From positions 2,115,501 through 2,179,500 of the forward strand of contig NC_134747.1 in NCBI RefSeq assembly GCF_050436995.1: a stretch of 64,000 nucleotides of DNA, written 5' to 3'. Positions within the stretch are counted from its first letter, which is position 1, and each line of letters starts with the position of its first letter. A program made the translations under genes and the position numbers. Positions 37,505-49,560 of the stretch are shown here, one piece after another. The DNA is from Anticarsia gemmatalis. Taxonomy: Eukaryota; Arthropoda; Insecta; Lepidoptera; Erebidae. Under the pieces are notes generated by a model. It saw only the letters and a list, made by a program, of their open reading frames with translations. It had not been told where the DNA came from and did no database searches.

Positions 37505-37735
37505 AGGAGATCGTGGCTTAACGACAGCCGCGGATCAATCTCTTAAGTTAAGCTACACTTACCGAAGTTACTAAGTGGATGGGTGACCATTTTACACGTA
37601 CCGAGTTCCACCGTGTTTCGAAGAGCACGTTAAATTGTGAGTTTTGTCGTTTTCATAAATCCTTGACAGTCGTTAACAGTAGTTAAAAGCTTGAAAGTCT
37701 GACAACCAGACTTACCGAGGGGTGACGTGTATATT
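37505..37735 (+). repeat. SINE-D with 5S rRNA-like head
   Basis: GATCAATCTCTTAAGTTAAG, then GAAGTTACTAAGTGGATGGG and TGACCAT, resemble the 5S rRNA internal promoter region (TTAAGC...TGGATGGGTGACC). Next come GTTCCACCGTGTTTCGAAGA then GCACGTTAAATTG and GAAAGTCTGACAACCAGACT. This is a common lepidopteran retroposon. Confidence 0.6.
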
Positions 37736-38349
37736 AATAAATTTTCAGATTCTGTAAAATTGGTATTATTCAGAGTTTGACATTAAAAATGTATTAGAAA
37801 AATAGTTCCCATGGCACCCGTTTGAGGCGCTTATCAGATTTTTATATGAAAATTGTTGATAGCTAATCGGATTTAGGGGTTATATAAAAAATCGCGCTAC
37901 TGTTCAAAGTTGAGGGATATAAGGAAACAATAAATGTCACAAAATATTATTTTCTCTTATGACTGTTCATCTCAATGACGCATGTTATTAGGACAAACAG
38001 GAAACCTTTACTGTCTTTTGTCGTTTCTCATAAATAAACATTACAAAACAATATTTATACATACAAACATACATAATATGCCGCCTCGTATACCCGAAGG
38101 TGGGGGCAGAAGTCTGTAAAGACACCTACTTTTCGCCACTAACAATATTAATACCATGTTACATAGTGACAAAGCTCCGCGATACTATTGAGAATAAGAC
38201 AATCTTATCTAAACTCGAAAAGACAAATAATATTTTGCTCGACACGGGAATCGAGACCCGAGATTGGCAGCCACAACTACTTACCAAATTTTAGAGTTAG
38301 TCAACCTTTTTAATCCTTTTTAAAAATGTCATAGATATATGTATAATAG

Positions 38350-38564
38350 TCCGTGGCGCAGTGGTTAAGGTCGCCACGCCGCGCCGCTACCATTGTGTCG
38401 GGAGGTCGTAGGTTCGATTCCCACTAGGGACAATTATTTGTGCGATGCACAAATAATAGTTTCGGGTCTGGTTGTACTTTGTGACCGTTGTTTGTATGTT
38501 TGTTTGTAAAAGTCCCCGTGACACAAGAATAATTCTTAGTGCGGGAGTTGTCTTTAAAAAAAAC
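38350..38564 (+). repeat. SINE-A full copy
   Basis: Head TCCGTGGCGCAGTGGTTAAG, B box TAGGTTCGATTCCC, body and GTGCGGGAGTTGTCTTTAAA tail. It lies 1.05 kb from the oppositely oriented 37.1-kb copy. Confidence 0.88.
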
Positions 38565-39092
38565 AGAAAATCATATAACTCATAGGTATAAAAGTCGTCA
38601 GTCTATCACAATATTGCGACTAAACGCTGCGACAAAATGTCGATAGTTAGAACTAGTTCAACTTGTGAACGATGAACGTTGAATGGTGAATGATGAATGG
38701 TGAGTGCAATCGGTCAATCATAGACTGTAATTGTTCACTACTCCATCATTCAGCTGCATTGCATTAGAAACATGAACTCTTGTTTCTATTGAAAAGTGGA
38801 AAGATGGCCGATGGTCTGTACCAAACTGTTTGCGACTCTAAAATTGATATGACAATTTTGTAAACGAACTTTTTCTTACTTCTGCACTGATTGAAATTAA
38901 CTATTTACTGGTCTATTGCTCGACAGGATACTGGCATGAGAGTTTAGTGGGAGTTAGAGAGAGACTATATTCCTTCAAAAACTGTTTAAATAACTCTCAG
39001 GTATACATTTTATTACGATGTTTCCATTCACTATTATATTAAAGGACATTTAATTTTCTAATTCACATATGTAATGTATAACATAACTTGAT

Positions 39093-39338
39093 TGCGTCTG
39101 TGGAGCAGTCGGTAATGTCGGATGACTGCTGATCAGTCTTAGGTCCGATTCCCGGTTTCGGCAAATTACTAAAAGTCTTTTCTAATTTATATGAGAATGT
39201 TTCGCATTTGTAGCCCGGAGTTTGGTAGTCCAATAAATGCAAATAGGTTCGCCCCCTATAATATTAACGAAGAAATGTGTGTAATACACCTCTGCCTACA
39301 CCTGCGGATATTGCAGGCGTGATATTATGTATGTAGGT
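39093..39338 (+). repeat. SINE-C copy
   Basis: GCGTCTGTGGAGCAGTCGGT head, GTCCGATTCCCGG B box, CGGAGTTTGGTAGTCCAATA body, CCTCTGCCTACACCTGCGG and AGGCGTGATATTATGTATGT end. Confidence 0.75.
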
Positions 39339-39514
39339 ATGTGCAAAAATACCTTTCAATAGTAATCATTATGATATTCTCTGGATCTCAATCCAAAATC
39401 ACTTAACTGAGTACTACTTATCACTCGGATATGCCTTTATTGCGAAAAGAGAAAGAATGATGCAAGTGAGGATCAATATAATAATGAAGAAACATGTATT
39501 GCAGTAATTTGTAC

Positions 39515-39660
39515 AAGTGATAAGGTGTTACTGATAACGTTATCTTTGATATCTGATGTGTTCACTAATGTTACTGATATTGCTACTGTCTCTAGATAAA
39601 TTACTTGTTAAATTAATTAGTTGCTTGTGTCCGATTGTTTGGAATGAAGATAGATAAGTA
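39515..39660. promoter_or_regulatory. GATA-motif cluster
   Basis: TGATAAGG, CTGATAACGTTATCTTTG (two sites in inverted order), TAGATAAA and TAGATAAG fall within 140 bp. Confidence 0.3.
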
Positions 39661-39698
39661 TACTAAATGAAAGTACTATCTTTAAATATCTAACTACC

Positions 39699-39868
39699 TC
39701 CGTGGCGCAGTGGTTGAAGTGGTCAAGACACTGTGCCGGGAGATCGTGGGCTCGATTCCCAGACCGAGCAATTATATTATTTGTTGTCTTTCGTGTCCGT
39801 TGTTTGCATGTTTGTTAAATTCTTCGCTACGTAACAGTAATTCTTACTGAGGGAGTGGTCTTTTTTAA
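39699..39868 (+). repeat. SINE-A diverged copy
   Basis: Head CTCCGTGGCGCAGTGGTTGA, B box GGGCTCGATTCCC and tail GAGGGAGTGGTCTTTTTT. The head and body carry deletions. Confidence 0.8.
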
Positions 39869-39911
39869 GATACAACAATAATAAGAATGGTAGTAGCGTA
39901 AATTATAAATA

Positions 39912-40105
39912 ATTATCACTTGTACCAACGGAGAAGAAAAACATTGTGATACAACCTTGCATGCCTGTGAGTTCTTTAGAGCAGTTCTTGAAAGTATATA
40001 AAGTCCCCAACCCGCAATTGGCCAGCGTGGAGGACTAAAGCCCTAAACCCCCTCATTACGAGAGGAGACCCTTACCCAACAGTGGGACATTAATGAGTTA
40101 AATTT
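39912..40105 (+). repeat. SINE-B 3' part
   Basis: AACATTGTGATACAACCTTG, GGCCAGCGTGGAGGAC, GGAGACCCTTACCCAACAGT then GGGACATTAATGAGTTAAA. The tRNA head is absent. Confidence 0.75.
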
Positions 40106-40566
40106 ATTTTATTCATACTCATTTTGCATTATGCATACTTACTTACTCCGTTGGCTCAACGACCCAAAATTTGTCTTGGCCTCCGACACGAGAGAACGCC
40201 ACATACTTATTCATGGATCTTAATAAAATAATATCAGTTGACAAAAGTTGATACTAAATACACCGTGTTACGTATTCCGACCACACAAACATACAAACAT
40301 AAAAATGACTATAAACAATAAATAACAGTAGTCAGTAACACGATATTATCAGGTGTCAAAAGTCATTTAATCAAAATTTATTTTACATCTTGTATGATAA
40401 TTCTGTCATACGATCTTTGTATGGAATAACTTTAATTTCATACAAATATGATATTAAAACTAAATTATTAATAATTAAAGATTATAAATTGTATATTTTG
40501 ATTAAGTGTGATTTAATTTAAGTGTTTAAATTAAATACCAGCCAAGTTCGAGGCGGACTAGAGCAC

Positions 40567-41244
40567 TAAGGGTTCCGTACCAACCATATTTTTAAAATTG
40601 ATTAATTAAATATATATATAAACATATTCTGTGAATATGTCCAGCGTCTATTTGTTGCCTATATCAATATCGAGCGAAATAAAGTAAAAAAAAATGGTTT
40701 GTTGTATGGGAACCCCCTTAAATACATATATATTTTATTCAGGTTTCTAGCATTTGTTGTTTAAGCGGCAACAGAAATAGACCATCGGCTGTGAAAATTC
40801 AAGAGTCTTACTTTCACGGTTCATCAGATACATCCTAGTGACAGACAGACAGACAGCGAAGTCTTAGTAATATTGTTTTTTAGGGTTTTCATAGTTTTAA
40901 GAAGATAACTGTAACTGTGTTCATTTTTATTATTTTGGGACTGACTGAAGCTTATTGAGTTAAAAATTATTTTTATTAGGTCGGGGAATAAGTCTTTTCG
41001 CACTATAGTATGTATGAACTTGTAATAAAATCTTTTCTCTACATACACAAAAAAGCTCGATATTTGGGTACCTCACGAGCTCACTGAAAGAAAACTAATG
41101 AACCGTATACTCATTTGTGATTCTTGAAACCAACGAGATTTTATAACAAGTCCATACATACTATAATGCGAAAAGTCTTTTTCTCCGATCTAATATAGAA
41201 AGATAAAACATAGGGTTTTCGTTTTTTATGGTACGGTACCCTAA
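40567..41244. mobile_element. AGGGTTCCGTACC-ended repeat, interrupted
   Basis: Left end AAGGGTTCCGTACC (40568) and right end GGTACGGTACCCTAA are inverted. Interior TTCAGGTTTCTAGCATTTGT, GGCAACAGAAATAGACCATC and GTGACAGACAGACAGAC are typical of a common lepidopteran repeat. Its last part is split by insertions, including the mariner-type MITE at 40976. Confidence 0.65.
40976..41193. mobile_element. Mariner-type MITE nested in another repeat
   Basis: TIRs of about 55 bp begin TTAGGTCGGGGAATAAGTCT and, complemented, TTAGATCGGAGAAAAAGACT. They share TTATAGTATGTATG-like cores. TA flanks both ends (40974-40975, 41194-41195). The 218-bp element has no transposase. Confidence 0.8.
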
Positions 41245-41916
41245 ACAGTTATATGTCTAGACGTTTTTACGGTGATTTGAATAATACATCTCACAGCATG
41301 GGGTCCATCGTTTGGATTTCATTATATTATAATTGTGTTATAAAAACTATCAGCAATAATATTAGATAATATATTAGAATATTAAGCCTACTGGTTATTA
41401 AGTCTCGAGTTTGATAGCCGGTTTAAGTATTATTTATTTAAACGGTAGTAAATTAATAAATATATGGATTTGAGAAAGGTTTTAAAGACATAGATTAAAT
41501 GATTTGTTCGAAAACTTCTATAAGATTTTGAGTTAATTTTAATAAGAATGACTTACTTTTCTGGTAATGTCATCAGTACAGAGTAACTTTAGTAATGCAT
41601 TAATAAATATTTAACAAATTTATAGAGATCATTAATAATATAGGTATACACAATTAAATTTATTTATTTACTAGCTGACCCGACAGACTTCGTCCTGTCA
41701 AAAAGATTTGTAATGTGGCAGTTTTTTTGCCGACGTATTTAAAAAAAATCTCCTGAACAGAACCTTCAACCTGGTGATAGGGCGATGTGAATAAAAAATA
41801 ATTAAATACAACATATATAAGGATTTAAAAGTAAGTAATCGCTTTATTGTTACTCATGTGAATCATAATAATTATTATTATCATTGTAGTGCTTTGTGGT
41901 ATACGATGTTTTTTGT

Positions 41917-42030
41917 TTAATTACCTGGCGCATAGATAAACAAATCTGATGGTTTTCCAACACGGGAACAGGCAACATACAATTGACCATGTGAGAAACA
42001 TGGGTTTTCTAGATTAATACCACAAACACT
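41917..42030 (-). pseudogene. Helitron helicase C-terminal tail after a second frameshift
   Basis: In the frame ending at TAA 41917 the minus strand reads VCGINLENPCFSHGQLYVAC then SRVGKPSDLFIYAPGN, the conserved tail (motif VI, HGQLYVACSRV) of Pif1-like Helitron helicases. It follows on from SQGQSL of the previous piece by a one- or two-base shift near 42025. The stop lies 236 bp inside the Helitron 3' end, as usual. Confidence 0.8.
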
Positions 42031-43013
42031 AAACTTAACGATTGCCCCTGGGACTTGTTTATAGTCATAGCAAAAGCAAGCCGCACTGGAAACTGTAGTC
42101 GTTTAAACTCAAATGGCACATCAGTCGGAATCATTGGGATGCGCGGTATGAGAACATCTTCTCCTTCATACTTTCCTTTGAGTATAGTTGCTTCTATCAC
42201 ATTGTTTAGTAATTTTTTTATCGCTAACCGTGTACCGTTGCAAAGACGCGGTTGGTTGATATTTCGCAACATTATAACCACCGATCCAACCTTTAATTGA
42301 AGATTGTGAGGTGGCAATCCTGGCAAATCCAGCGAGTTTAAAAATTCCGGTGGATAGTTGACTACATCATCTTGATTAGTAGCCGAATCAACTGATTTAT
42401 ATATCTTCAATTCGCCTGTAATTTGTTCTTGAATTTTGAAATTTAATTCATTTACATCTATGTTTTTTGCAGTCAGTATAGTTCGTTCGCTCAACCAATC
42501 ATAGTTTCTGTAATTTTGAGAAACATCTGGAAACACCTTTTGAATAAGTTCATTTTTTGATTGAGTTACCTGACAAAAACTTTGAGGAAAGTTAATGCAG
42601 CCAGTCAACATGTCTATAGGAAATTTGCCATTACCAATGTCAATGAGTTGTTTAGAGAATATGTTTCCAGATTGGTCATTTTGCAACTCGACGCGCATAT
42701 TCTTGCTTAAATGTAGTACTTTAACATGTTTCCACAAATTGGAGAACTTTAGACATGCATTGAGTTCATCAGCTGGCGTTGATCGTGGAATCACTGGCAA
42801 TGTTTGACGAAAATCTCCTGCTAATAAAATCATTGCACCACCAAATCGGTTATTATTGCTCCGTAGATCTTTTAAGGTTCTGTCTAAAGCCTCCAAAGAT
42901 TTTTTATGTGCCATCGTGCATTCATCCCAAACATTCAATTTACATTGCTGCAAAACCTTTGCCATTGCAGAGTTCTTCGAAACGTTGCAGGTTGGAGTTT
43001 CATTGCTTTGCAT
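42009..43013 (-). pseudogene. Helitron Pif1-like helicase, middle and C-terminal part
   Basis: This 334-residue frame continues the helicase one base out of register with the preceding piece. Visible motifs in order: WDECTMAH (Walker B, about residue 28), AGDFRQTLPVI (motif III, about residue 65), the VVIMLRNIN...CNGTR segment and MTINKSQGQSL near the end (motif V/VI region). These are standard for the SF1B helicase half of RepHel. The ATG at 43013 is simply the first codon after the frameshift, not a biological start. After SLSL the frame runs into missense VFVVLI and a stop because of another small indel; the true end lies in the next frame. Confidence 0.85.
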
Positions 43014-43014
43014 A

Positions 43015-44346
43015 TTAATTTAATGGCAATTTCAGTGCTGAATGGGCTGTTCGACCACCTTTAAGCAAAGTTGCTGCGATTCCCGACGAAGCGAGTGCAA
43101 GTGCAATTTTATTTTGTGAGCGAATTGTTGCTAATATTAATGAAATCAAAAAAGTTTTTCCTGTACCACCAGGTGCATCTAAGAAGTAAATCCCTCCAGT
43201 TTCATTATTTGTTACTTTCATAAGAGTTTCAAATACATACTTCTGTTGTTCATTTAACAGTGGAAGATTTGTTTGAATTAATTCTTTCAAAGCGTTGAGA
43301 TCATACAGTTTTTCTCGATGCAACTCTTGGTTAAAAGCATCATGCATTTGACGATTGGGCGCGGTAAGGCCTAATTGAATTAATAGTTTGTTTGACATTA
43401 TCAAGCACATGTCCTCAATTAAAATCAAAGCTTCATTGTAAATTTCTTCACTGATTTGTGTATTTGGATTTCCCATTCTATTCCGTATTTGATACAAAAT
43501 ATCATCACACATATAATCTTTGTACTTGATCCACAAATCAATTGGGTTTGATGGGAAGCATGTAGATATGATTATAGAAAACAATGTTCGTATTTGATGA
43601 GCGTGTGATGATATTACAGCATCATTGAGAGTTTGATCCCAATGAGCGTCATTTTCAAGCAATTGCAAACGTTGACAGGCTTCTCTGTAGGATCCGCACA
43701 ATTCACCATCAACAGTTCGTAACTGTTGGAATGATGTTGGGCCACGTACATTGACTAATAGCAGTCGTAAATAAAAACATTCATCATTGCTTGGATGTAC
43801 TGAATAAATCCGGCCAATCGCATCGGTGGAATATACATCTGTATATCCTGGAACTGGTTTTCCTTGTTTCCGTCGTATAAATCTCCTTGAGGATTGATTC
43901 CAGGTATAATATTTTGGCATTTCAGAATATAGCAATGTTTGTGCGAAATCATCGTTTTGGCATGTCTCAAAAAAACTGGTTAATGTAGTAGATGGTGGCT
44001 GAGCAGCTCTTTGTACTGCGTTCTGTGCTGTAAAATACACTCTTTGTCCATTTTCTAAATGCACAGCTAAGTGAACAACAGAAGGGTGTCTCTCATGAAT
44101 AGGAAAAGAAAATATTCGCCAAACTGCTTCATTACTACTGACATAGCGGCCCATTTGGTATTGGGTAACTTCATCATTGGAATTCTCTGTACCAATTCCA
44201 ATCACAGCCATATCACTCCCTTTGGTTACATATTTGCAAATGTATTTAATAGATTTCACTGAATGGCAAGATTCAACGTTGATGTGTGCTTTGAATGTCA
44301 CCACGATATACGAATTTGTTTCGTGTATTAGTTGACAAAAGCAAAC
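43015..44346 (-). pseudogene. Helitron Rep C-terminus plus start of Pif1-like helicase
   Basis: The open frame runs from after a stop at 44347 to a TAA at 43015. The first amino acids resemble the end of the Helitron Rep domain: KYICKY near residues 20-25 of the 429-residue frame (counted from the GTG codon at 44304) supplies the paired catalytic tyrosines (Y21, Y25), while the upstream HUH motif is absent. Then comes the conserved Rep-helicase linker (HPSVVHLAVHLENGQRVYFT region). Near residue 376 is the Walker A motif DAPGGTGKT of a Pif1 superfamily 1 DNA helicase. Such RepHel proteins nick, unwind and re-ligate DNA during rolling-circle transposition. The frame ends in LKLPLN where a 4-base insertion shifts it; the helicase continues in the next entry. 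A 5' deletion removed the catalytic histidines, so the protein is not functional as read. Confidence 0.85.
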
Positions 44347-45045
44347 TCAATAGGTTAGGTCACAGACAACTTTTTTTTTTTTAATTTGATATGACTTGAA
44401 GTCAAATCCTTTTAAGCCGTACGAATTATTTTGTTTACGTAAAATTTGGATATTAAAAATAATAAAACACTGTTGGTAACGCGATTTTTGTTTGACTGAT
44501 GTAATGACGTGGAAACTGATGCATTTTTTCTCGCGTGCCGAAACTAATACAAAAGAAACGCGAGTTTCGGAACGCGACATTTAAACTCCTCCAACTATGT
44601 ATTCTGTGCTCCAACGAACACACGCACATTGTTTTGACAGATACGATCTTTGACTTTAGGAACACACCTACATTGCTTAGACAACAGTGAGTGCATGTAA
44701 TTTTGATATGAACTTTATACCATAGCAATAAAGCTCAAATTGACTACGTTTTAGTTACAAATCATTTGTATGAGAAAAAGAAAAGGGTTATTTTTAGGAT
44801 TTTTCCAGCGATAATTCTAATTTTTCGCCGTAAAAACCATCCTTAAACTTCAACGAACATTTTAAAAAAAGATTTGGCAAAATTGGTCGAGGCGTTGTTG
44901 AGTTATGCGCTTACCAACACATTTTGCGATTCATTTTTATATTATAGATATATTATATTATAAATTTATATATTTTTAATATTTGTTAGAGCTTATAATT
45001 GAGGATAAAAAAGTATATCAATTAGTACTCTACAAATCTATAGGG

Positions 45046-45120
45046 ATAGGCAAAGACCAAAGCACGCTACTTAGTATGATCCTTAAAAACTTCCCTTGCC
45101 TCATTCACATCCATACATGC
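45046..45120 (+). repeat. Dispersed repeat E
   Basis: GGCAAAGACCAAAGCACGCT, then TATGATCCTTAAAAACTTCC and CTTGCCTCATTCACATCCAT. Confidence 0.6.
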
Positions 45121-45865
45121 AACTAATAATATCTATGTTTAGGCTAAGATAAGGGCCTGCGTGAGTAAAATAAAGAATAAGAAAATGAAATAAATAATAA
45201 TGAATACTTTAATATAAATAAAAACTTTAACTTAGTTCTATAGCCTAATAAAGACAATTCTCTAATCCAAAACAAAAAACCCCTTAACACAATTTTTAAA
45301 CCACGTCTAAAACCGAACAAGTAGTTCAAATTGCGTAAAAACTAACTTCAATAATAGACCAAGTCTCTTACACCATATGTCGCTAAGGGTGTCAACCCTC
45401 AAATAACACCCTTCGTTCCCACAACGGGCACGTGCCGCGTTTTGACTTCATAGGGTTAAGCGCGCATAAAAGGGATGATGTTGGATGCGTAGGGTGTTTC
45501 AATTAGGGGTAGCTAAATGTACTTTTGGAAATATGTTCTGATTTATTTGTGGTTTAACTTCAAATAAAATAACCAACCGTTCCCACACTGACCGGTTATC
45601 GATTGACGTGTTAAGTAACTTTTATCGCTGTCATTTTGTAGATGGGTGATCATTTAATAGGATTTGAGTAGAGTAGTAAATAATTCGAAGACATCTATCA
45701 CCAGATTTCAATCCGACTTACATAAGAAAGTTAAGTAGATTGTAAAAAGGTCACTCTATAGATGGGTGGTTTCTTAAATGTTTATTTTATGGTGAACGTA
45801 TCCGTGCTTGGAAGACATGTAAAAAGTAATTACGTATTGTTTTAAATCAATACACTAATAGGTAT

Positions 45866-45955
45866 GACAAGATGTACGGATGTGAGTGAGGCAAAGGAAG
45901 TTTGTAAGGGTCATACCAAGTGCGCGTTCTCTGATCTTTACCTACCCCTAAGGGA
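45866..45955 (-). repeat. Dispersed repeat E
   Basis: The minus strand reads AGATCAGAGAACGCGCACTT, GGTATGACCCTTACAAACTT and CCTTTGCCTCACTCACATCC. Confidence 0.6.
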
Positions 45956-46510
45956 AAAAAGCGAGATATTATGCATGTATGAAGGTCACTAAAAGCTAAC
46001 CCCTTGATTTTTGAGACTAGGTTGATAACAAGCATAGACATAATAATTTTCGATATCAGGTCCTTAACCTGCATTTGGCCAAGCTTTAATTCTACCTTAT
46101 TCTATGCTGGGTGCCCACCAGTGAGACGGTAATGAGTTGGTACCATCCTATATAAAGCATTTGATAAGGTCATATGAAGGTCATATTATTACATCGGGGC
46201 ATTACCAATCTAAATAACTTTGGTAAACATCCTTACAAAACCATATGATTGTTTCCTTTAGAATTAAGGATAAATCTACTGTTATATATTTCCTACATAT
46301 ATGGAACATTATCTTCAGTCTTCTAGGTAATTTACACGAGAATCGAACCGGTAGTACCTCCGGTAGAATCATTAGAATTACTACTGATTCATGTTAACGG
46401 TTAATACTAAGAAAAACCTTATCAGAAGTTCAAAGAATTGCTGTTCTATGAATAGATTTTTTAGTATTAAGAAACTTGTGTGGTCTTGTAGAAACAAAAC
46501 ACGGTAGTAA

Positions 46511-46567
46511 AACAAACATTTTAACCCAATACTGTCCCACTGCTGGGCAAGGGTCCCGAAATGAGGA
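46511..46567 (-). repeat. SINE-B 3' fragment
   Basis: The minus strand reads GACCCTTGCCCAGCAGTGGG then ACAGTATTGGGTTAAA, the SINE-B end. Confidence 0.6.
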
Positions 46568-47487
46568 AGTGGCTAGAGTCCATCACATTGGCCATGTGTA
46601 CTTTGCAATAGCATCAAGAACTGATTTGAAAAGAAATTTCAAGCGTCCAAGATACCACCGAGATGTTTTTCTTCACTGTTACAACAGATATTATGAGTAC
46701 AATTAGTAAATTAGTAAAGTTTTTTGGGAATAACTAAGTAATATGAAGATTTTTAAGAAGCATGAAGTATCCTGTATACATAATGTCCCGGTTTTTTCAT
46801 GAAAACGTAAATTAACGGTAACACAGATATACAAACCGACTTCAGCATTTATAAGTTTAGTATAAATATGTATTAAGATTGAATAGTTCGAAAACTGAAC
46901 ATTTGGAACAGTGACTAACATGGACAATTCGACAACTGTAGCGCCGCGTACGGGTTCGAATCCCCTCTACAACTCAGAAAGTTTTACTCTTTTACCAAAA
47001 AGGTCTACATTAATTCTTAAGCCCTTTGATGCCTTAAGCCCTTCATCACAGATGTTAACATTGTAAGCCCAACAATGTAGGATTGGTAGCAGTAGTGACA
47101 CGCGCGAGCGGCGATATCATTTGCGTACAAACCGCGCCGGTGACGTACAATAACCCTTTGGTGCGCCGACGCATAAGTCAGGTGAATCCGTGTAATCTGT
47201 ACCTGTATGCGAGTTATTATTTCCGTGTAAGTTCAGTGACCTTGTAGGGCGGGGAAATTGGTTTATTGTATGTGACTTTTCAATATGGACGTTTGCTGTA
47301 ATTTCACTGTAAAACGAATTATATTACACTTATTATTGATCGTTTCATATTTATTTGATGCAATATTTAAATAATCGTTTTGGTAGTTTCCGTGCATGAA
47401 GCGACTGCCACATCAGGGGTCCTGATCAAAATTTCTCGATAGCTAGCCGGTTGTCGTCAGTCGATATTAGCAGGGAATCGCCCCTCT

Positions 47488-47620
47488 TACCCTCGGTTTC
47501 TGAGGTACATTTAGCGGTAGTATATCTATTCAATAGCGTTTAAACTCACATAAAAAAACACCATCACCACGCTATTGAATAGTAAAACTACCACTAAATG
47601 TACTCAGAAACTGGGCATTA
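47488..47620. mobile_element. Foldback MITE, copy 2
   Basis: Same arms as the 8.38-kb copy (TTTCTGAGGTACATTTAGCG then GTAG; TTCAATAGCG; TACTCAGAAAC) with a CA-rich loop. TA at both ends. Confidence 0.78.
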
Positions 47621-48810
47621 TTCATGCACAGATATTTCATCTAAAAGCAGAAAAACCTTAAAATACATCGCGACAATCACAAGTGGGCCGTTATCATGCC
47701 ATTACGTTCGAGTGCTAGCACTCATCCTTATCAGTCGTGTAAAATCTCTACTACAGACCAATTACATTGATATCAACGTATTGAAACACTTTGCGAACAG
47801 ACCATGTTCATGAAACATATGTCTTTTTGCGTCTAAGTGATATGGTGATTCTTATTGGCTTGTTGCGTGCTGCGAATAATCTTTGTGCAGTTGTTATTAG
47901 GTCTGTACTTTAAGTATTGCTATTTTTTACGGTCCGGGTCTTTTTTTAAATAATGAATAATGTAATCTTCACGATTTCCTTGGAATTTTGGCGTTTTAAA
48001 AACTTCGTTATTCAGTTTGGAGAAAGTTATTCGAAATGCAATAATTATTTTTAAAAAAACTCATATGACTATTTATTTATATTATTATTTAGTCATTTAA
48101 GCACTTATTTTGAGTACTTACTATGAGTATATGTTTTTTAATGTAGTGTAGCAACCTTTTGTTTTAAATAAATCAGTTTTTATAATCCTTTTCTTCAGTA
48201 AGTATGTATGTATTTACTTAACTTCAGTTGCAAACTAAAAAGCTATAAAGCACGATTGCTTAGTTTCTGATCCCGGTTTAAACAGATCTACGTTCAATTG
48301 TCACCAGTTAACCCCAATACTAATTATCAAATTCGTATCACTCCCGGATCATACCCGAATCACAAGCACCTTTATAACTTTAGTGATAGTAAGACACACA
48401 TTGACATTGGTCGATAACAATTCTAATATTAAGTTATCAGTAATTAAGCAGCGTTAGTTCCTTCGACTTGATAAAATAGCTCAAAATGAAAGAAAAGGTA
48501 TTTAGTGACGTAAAAGAAAAATATTTGGTTTATTCATAAAAAGGTATAGTTATTAAATGAATGCAAAGTCTTTAGTACTTACAGCCAGTTCCTTCAGACA
48601 TATCTTGAGTCACCGCAAAACTTTTAAATTGAGCAAATTTGACTGTTATTTTTACTTTACCCTATATTTTTGCTGTTACTTTTGATACAGAAACTGCCCG
48701 TTAATTGATTGAAATGGACTCAATTGACTTTACTTATTAAAGAGATTTTATCAAATAAAATATTTTTAAATATTTTTAATTTATTTATTTAATCAACAGT
48801 GGTATAAATT

Positions 48811-49058
48811 GACACGAGACAACACACCAATGACTTTTCGAAGTTATGTGTGTATTAGAAATAATTATCACATGCTCTAACGGTGAAGGAAAACATCGTG
48901 AGGAAGTCTTGCATGCCTAAAAAATTGTTTAAAACATTATTGAGCGCATGCAAAGTGCCCAACCCGCACTTGGCCAGCGTGGTGGACTCAAGGCCTAACC
49001 CCTACCTCATTACGGGAGGAGACCCTTGCCCAGCAGTGGGACATTAAAGGGTTAAATG
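48811..49058 (+). repeat. SINE-B 3' part
   Basis: CACCAATGACTTTTCGAAGT, TCTAACGGTGAAGGAAAACA, GGCCAGCGTGGTGGACTC, then CCCTTGCCCAGCAGTGGGAC and an ATTAAAGGGTTAAA end. Confidence 0.8.
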
Positions 49059-49472
49059 TATAATAACACGAAACTAGAGGTATTATGTTATAACAAGTCA
49101 CTTGTTTGCTCTAGAAAAGGTATTTCTCTGCTTATAGCATTACTCACATAAGTTTGTCAATACGAGTGTTTCAATCTGCACATATTCATCTCTAGGACCG
49201 AGTTATCTATAAGTCACATTGAAAGTACTAAAACAATGCCGACGATGCGATAAAGATGTCCAAGTATAAGTATAAAAATAATGATTAAATCTGTGTTTGT
49301 TGAACGAGAGATAAAGGGTCACATGATACAGTATCCAGTTTACTTTCTACGTTAAATACTTGATACATTACGTCAGGTTTTATCGGTTTTAATAATTTTC
49401 TTTTTATTATTTGCTCATCATTGCCCAGTGTCAATATTTTTACTTGTAGATTGATTTCGTTTTGTAAGAAAC

Positions 49473-49560
49473 ATCCATACTAATACGATTATTATAAATG
49501 CAAAAGTCAGTACGTCTTTCACGGCTAAACTGCTAACATGATTTTTATGAAATTCAACTT
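49473..49560 (+). mobile_element. Second-family Helitron 5' fragment
   Basis: CATACTAATACGATTATTAT followed by AAATGCAAAAGTCAGTACGT and a TTTATGAAATTC segment resemble the 5' end of the 35.75-kb family. The 3' half is missing. Confidence 0.45.

Larger units (their letters stand above)
41681..44948 (-). mobile_element. Helitron with both termini, defective Rep-helicase gene
   Basis: Read on the minus strand the element begins TCTATAATATAAAAATGAAT (44948 downward), the usual 5' TC end followed by an AT-rich leader. It ends ...CGGGTCAGCTAG at 41681, the CTRR 3' end. A GACAG/CTGTC hairpin (41692-41709) lies just inside that end. The flanks are A (5') and T (3'), as expected for Helitron insertion into AT without target duplication. 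The 3.27 kb between holds the end of a Rep domain and a whole Pif1-like helicase in three broken pieces. The HUH part of Rep is missing, so length and coding are below a full autonomous element. It could still move in trans because its ends look intact. Confidence 0.85.
44949..47480. other. Gene-free stretch
   Basis: Holds repeat E copies, SINE-B and 5S-like SINE scraps (GATGGGTGATCATTT near 45640; GATGGGTGGTTTC near 45760), and a CG-richer patch at 47095-47170. Confidence 0.4.

Noticed and set aside
42055..43018. Plus-strand frames opposite the Helitron helicase
   Set aside because: Antisense shadows of the helicase coding strand.
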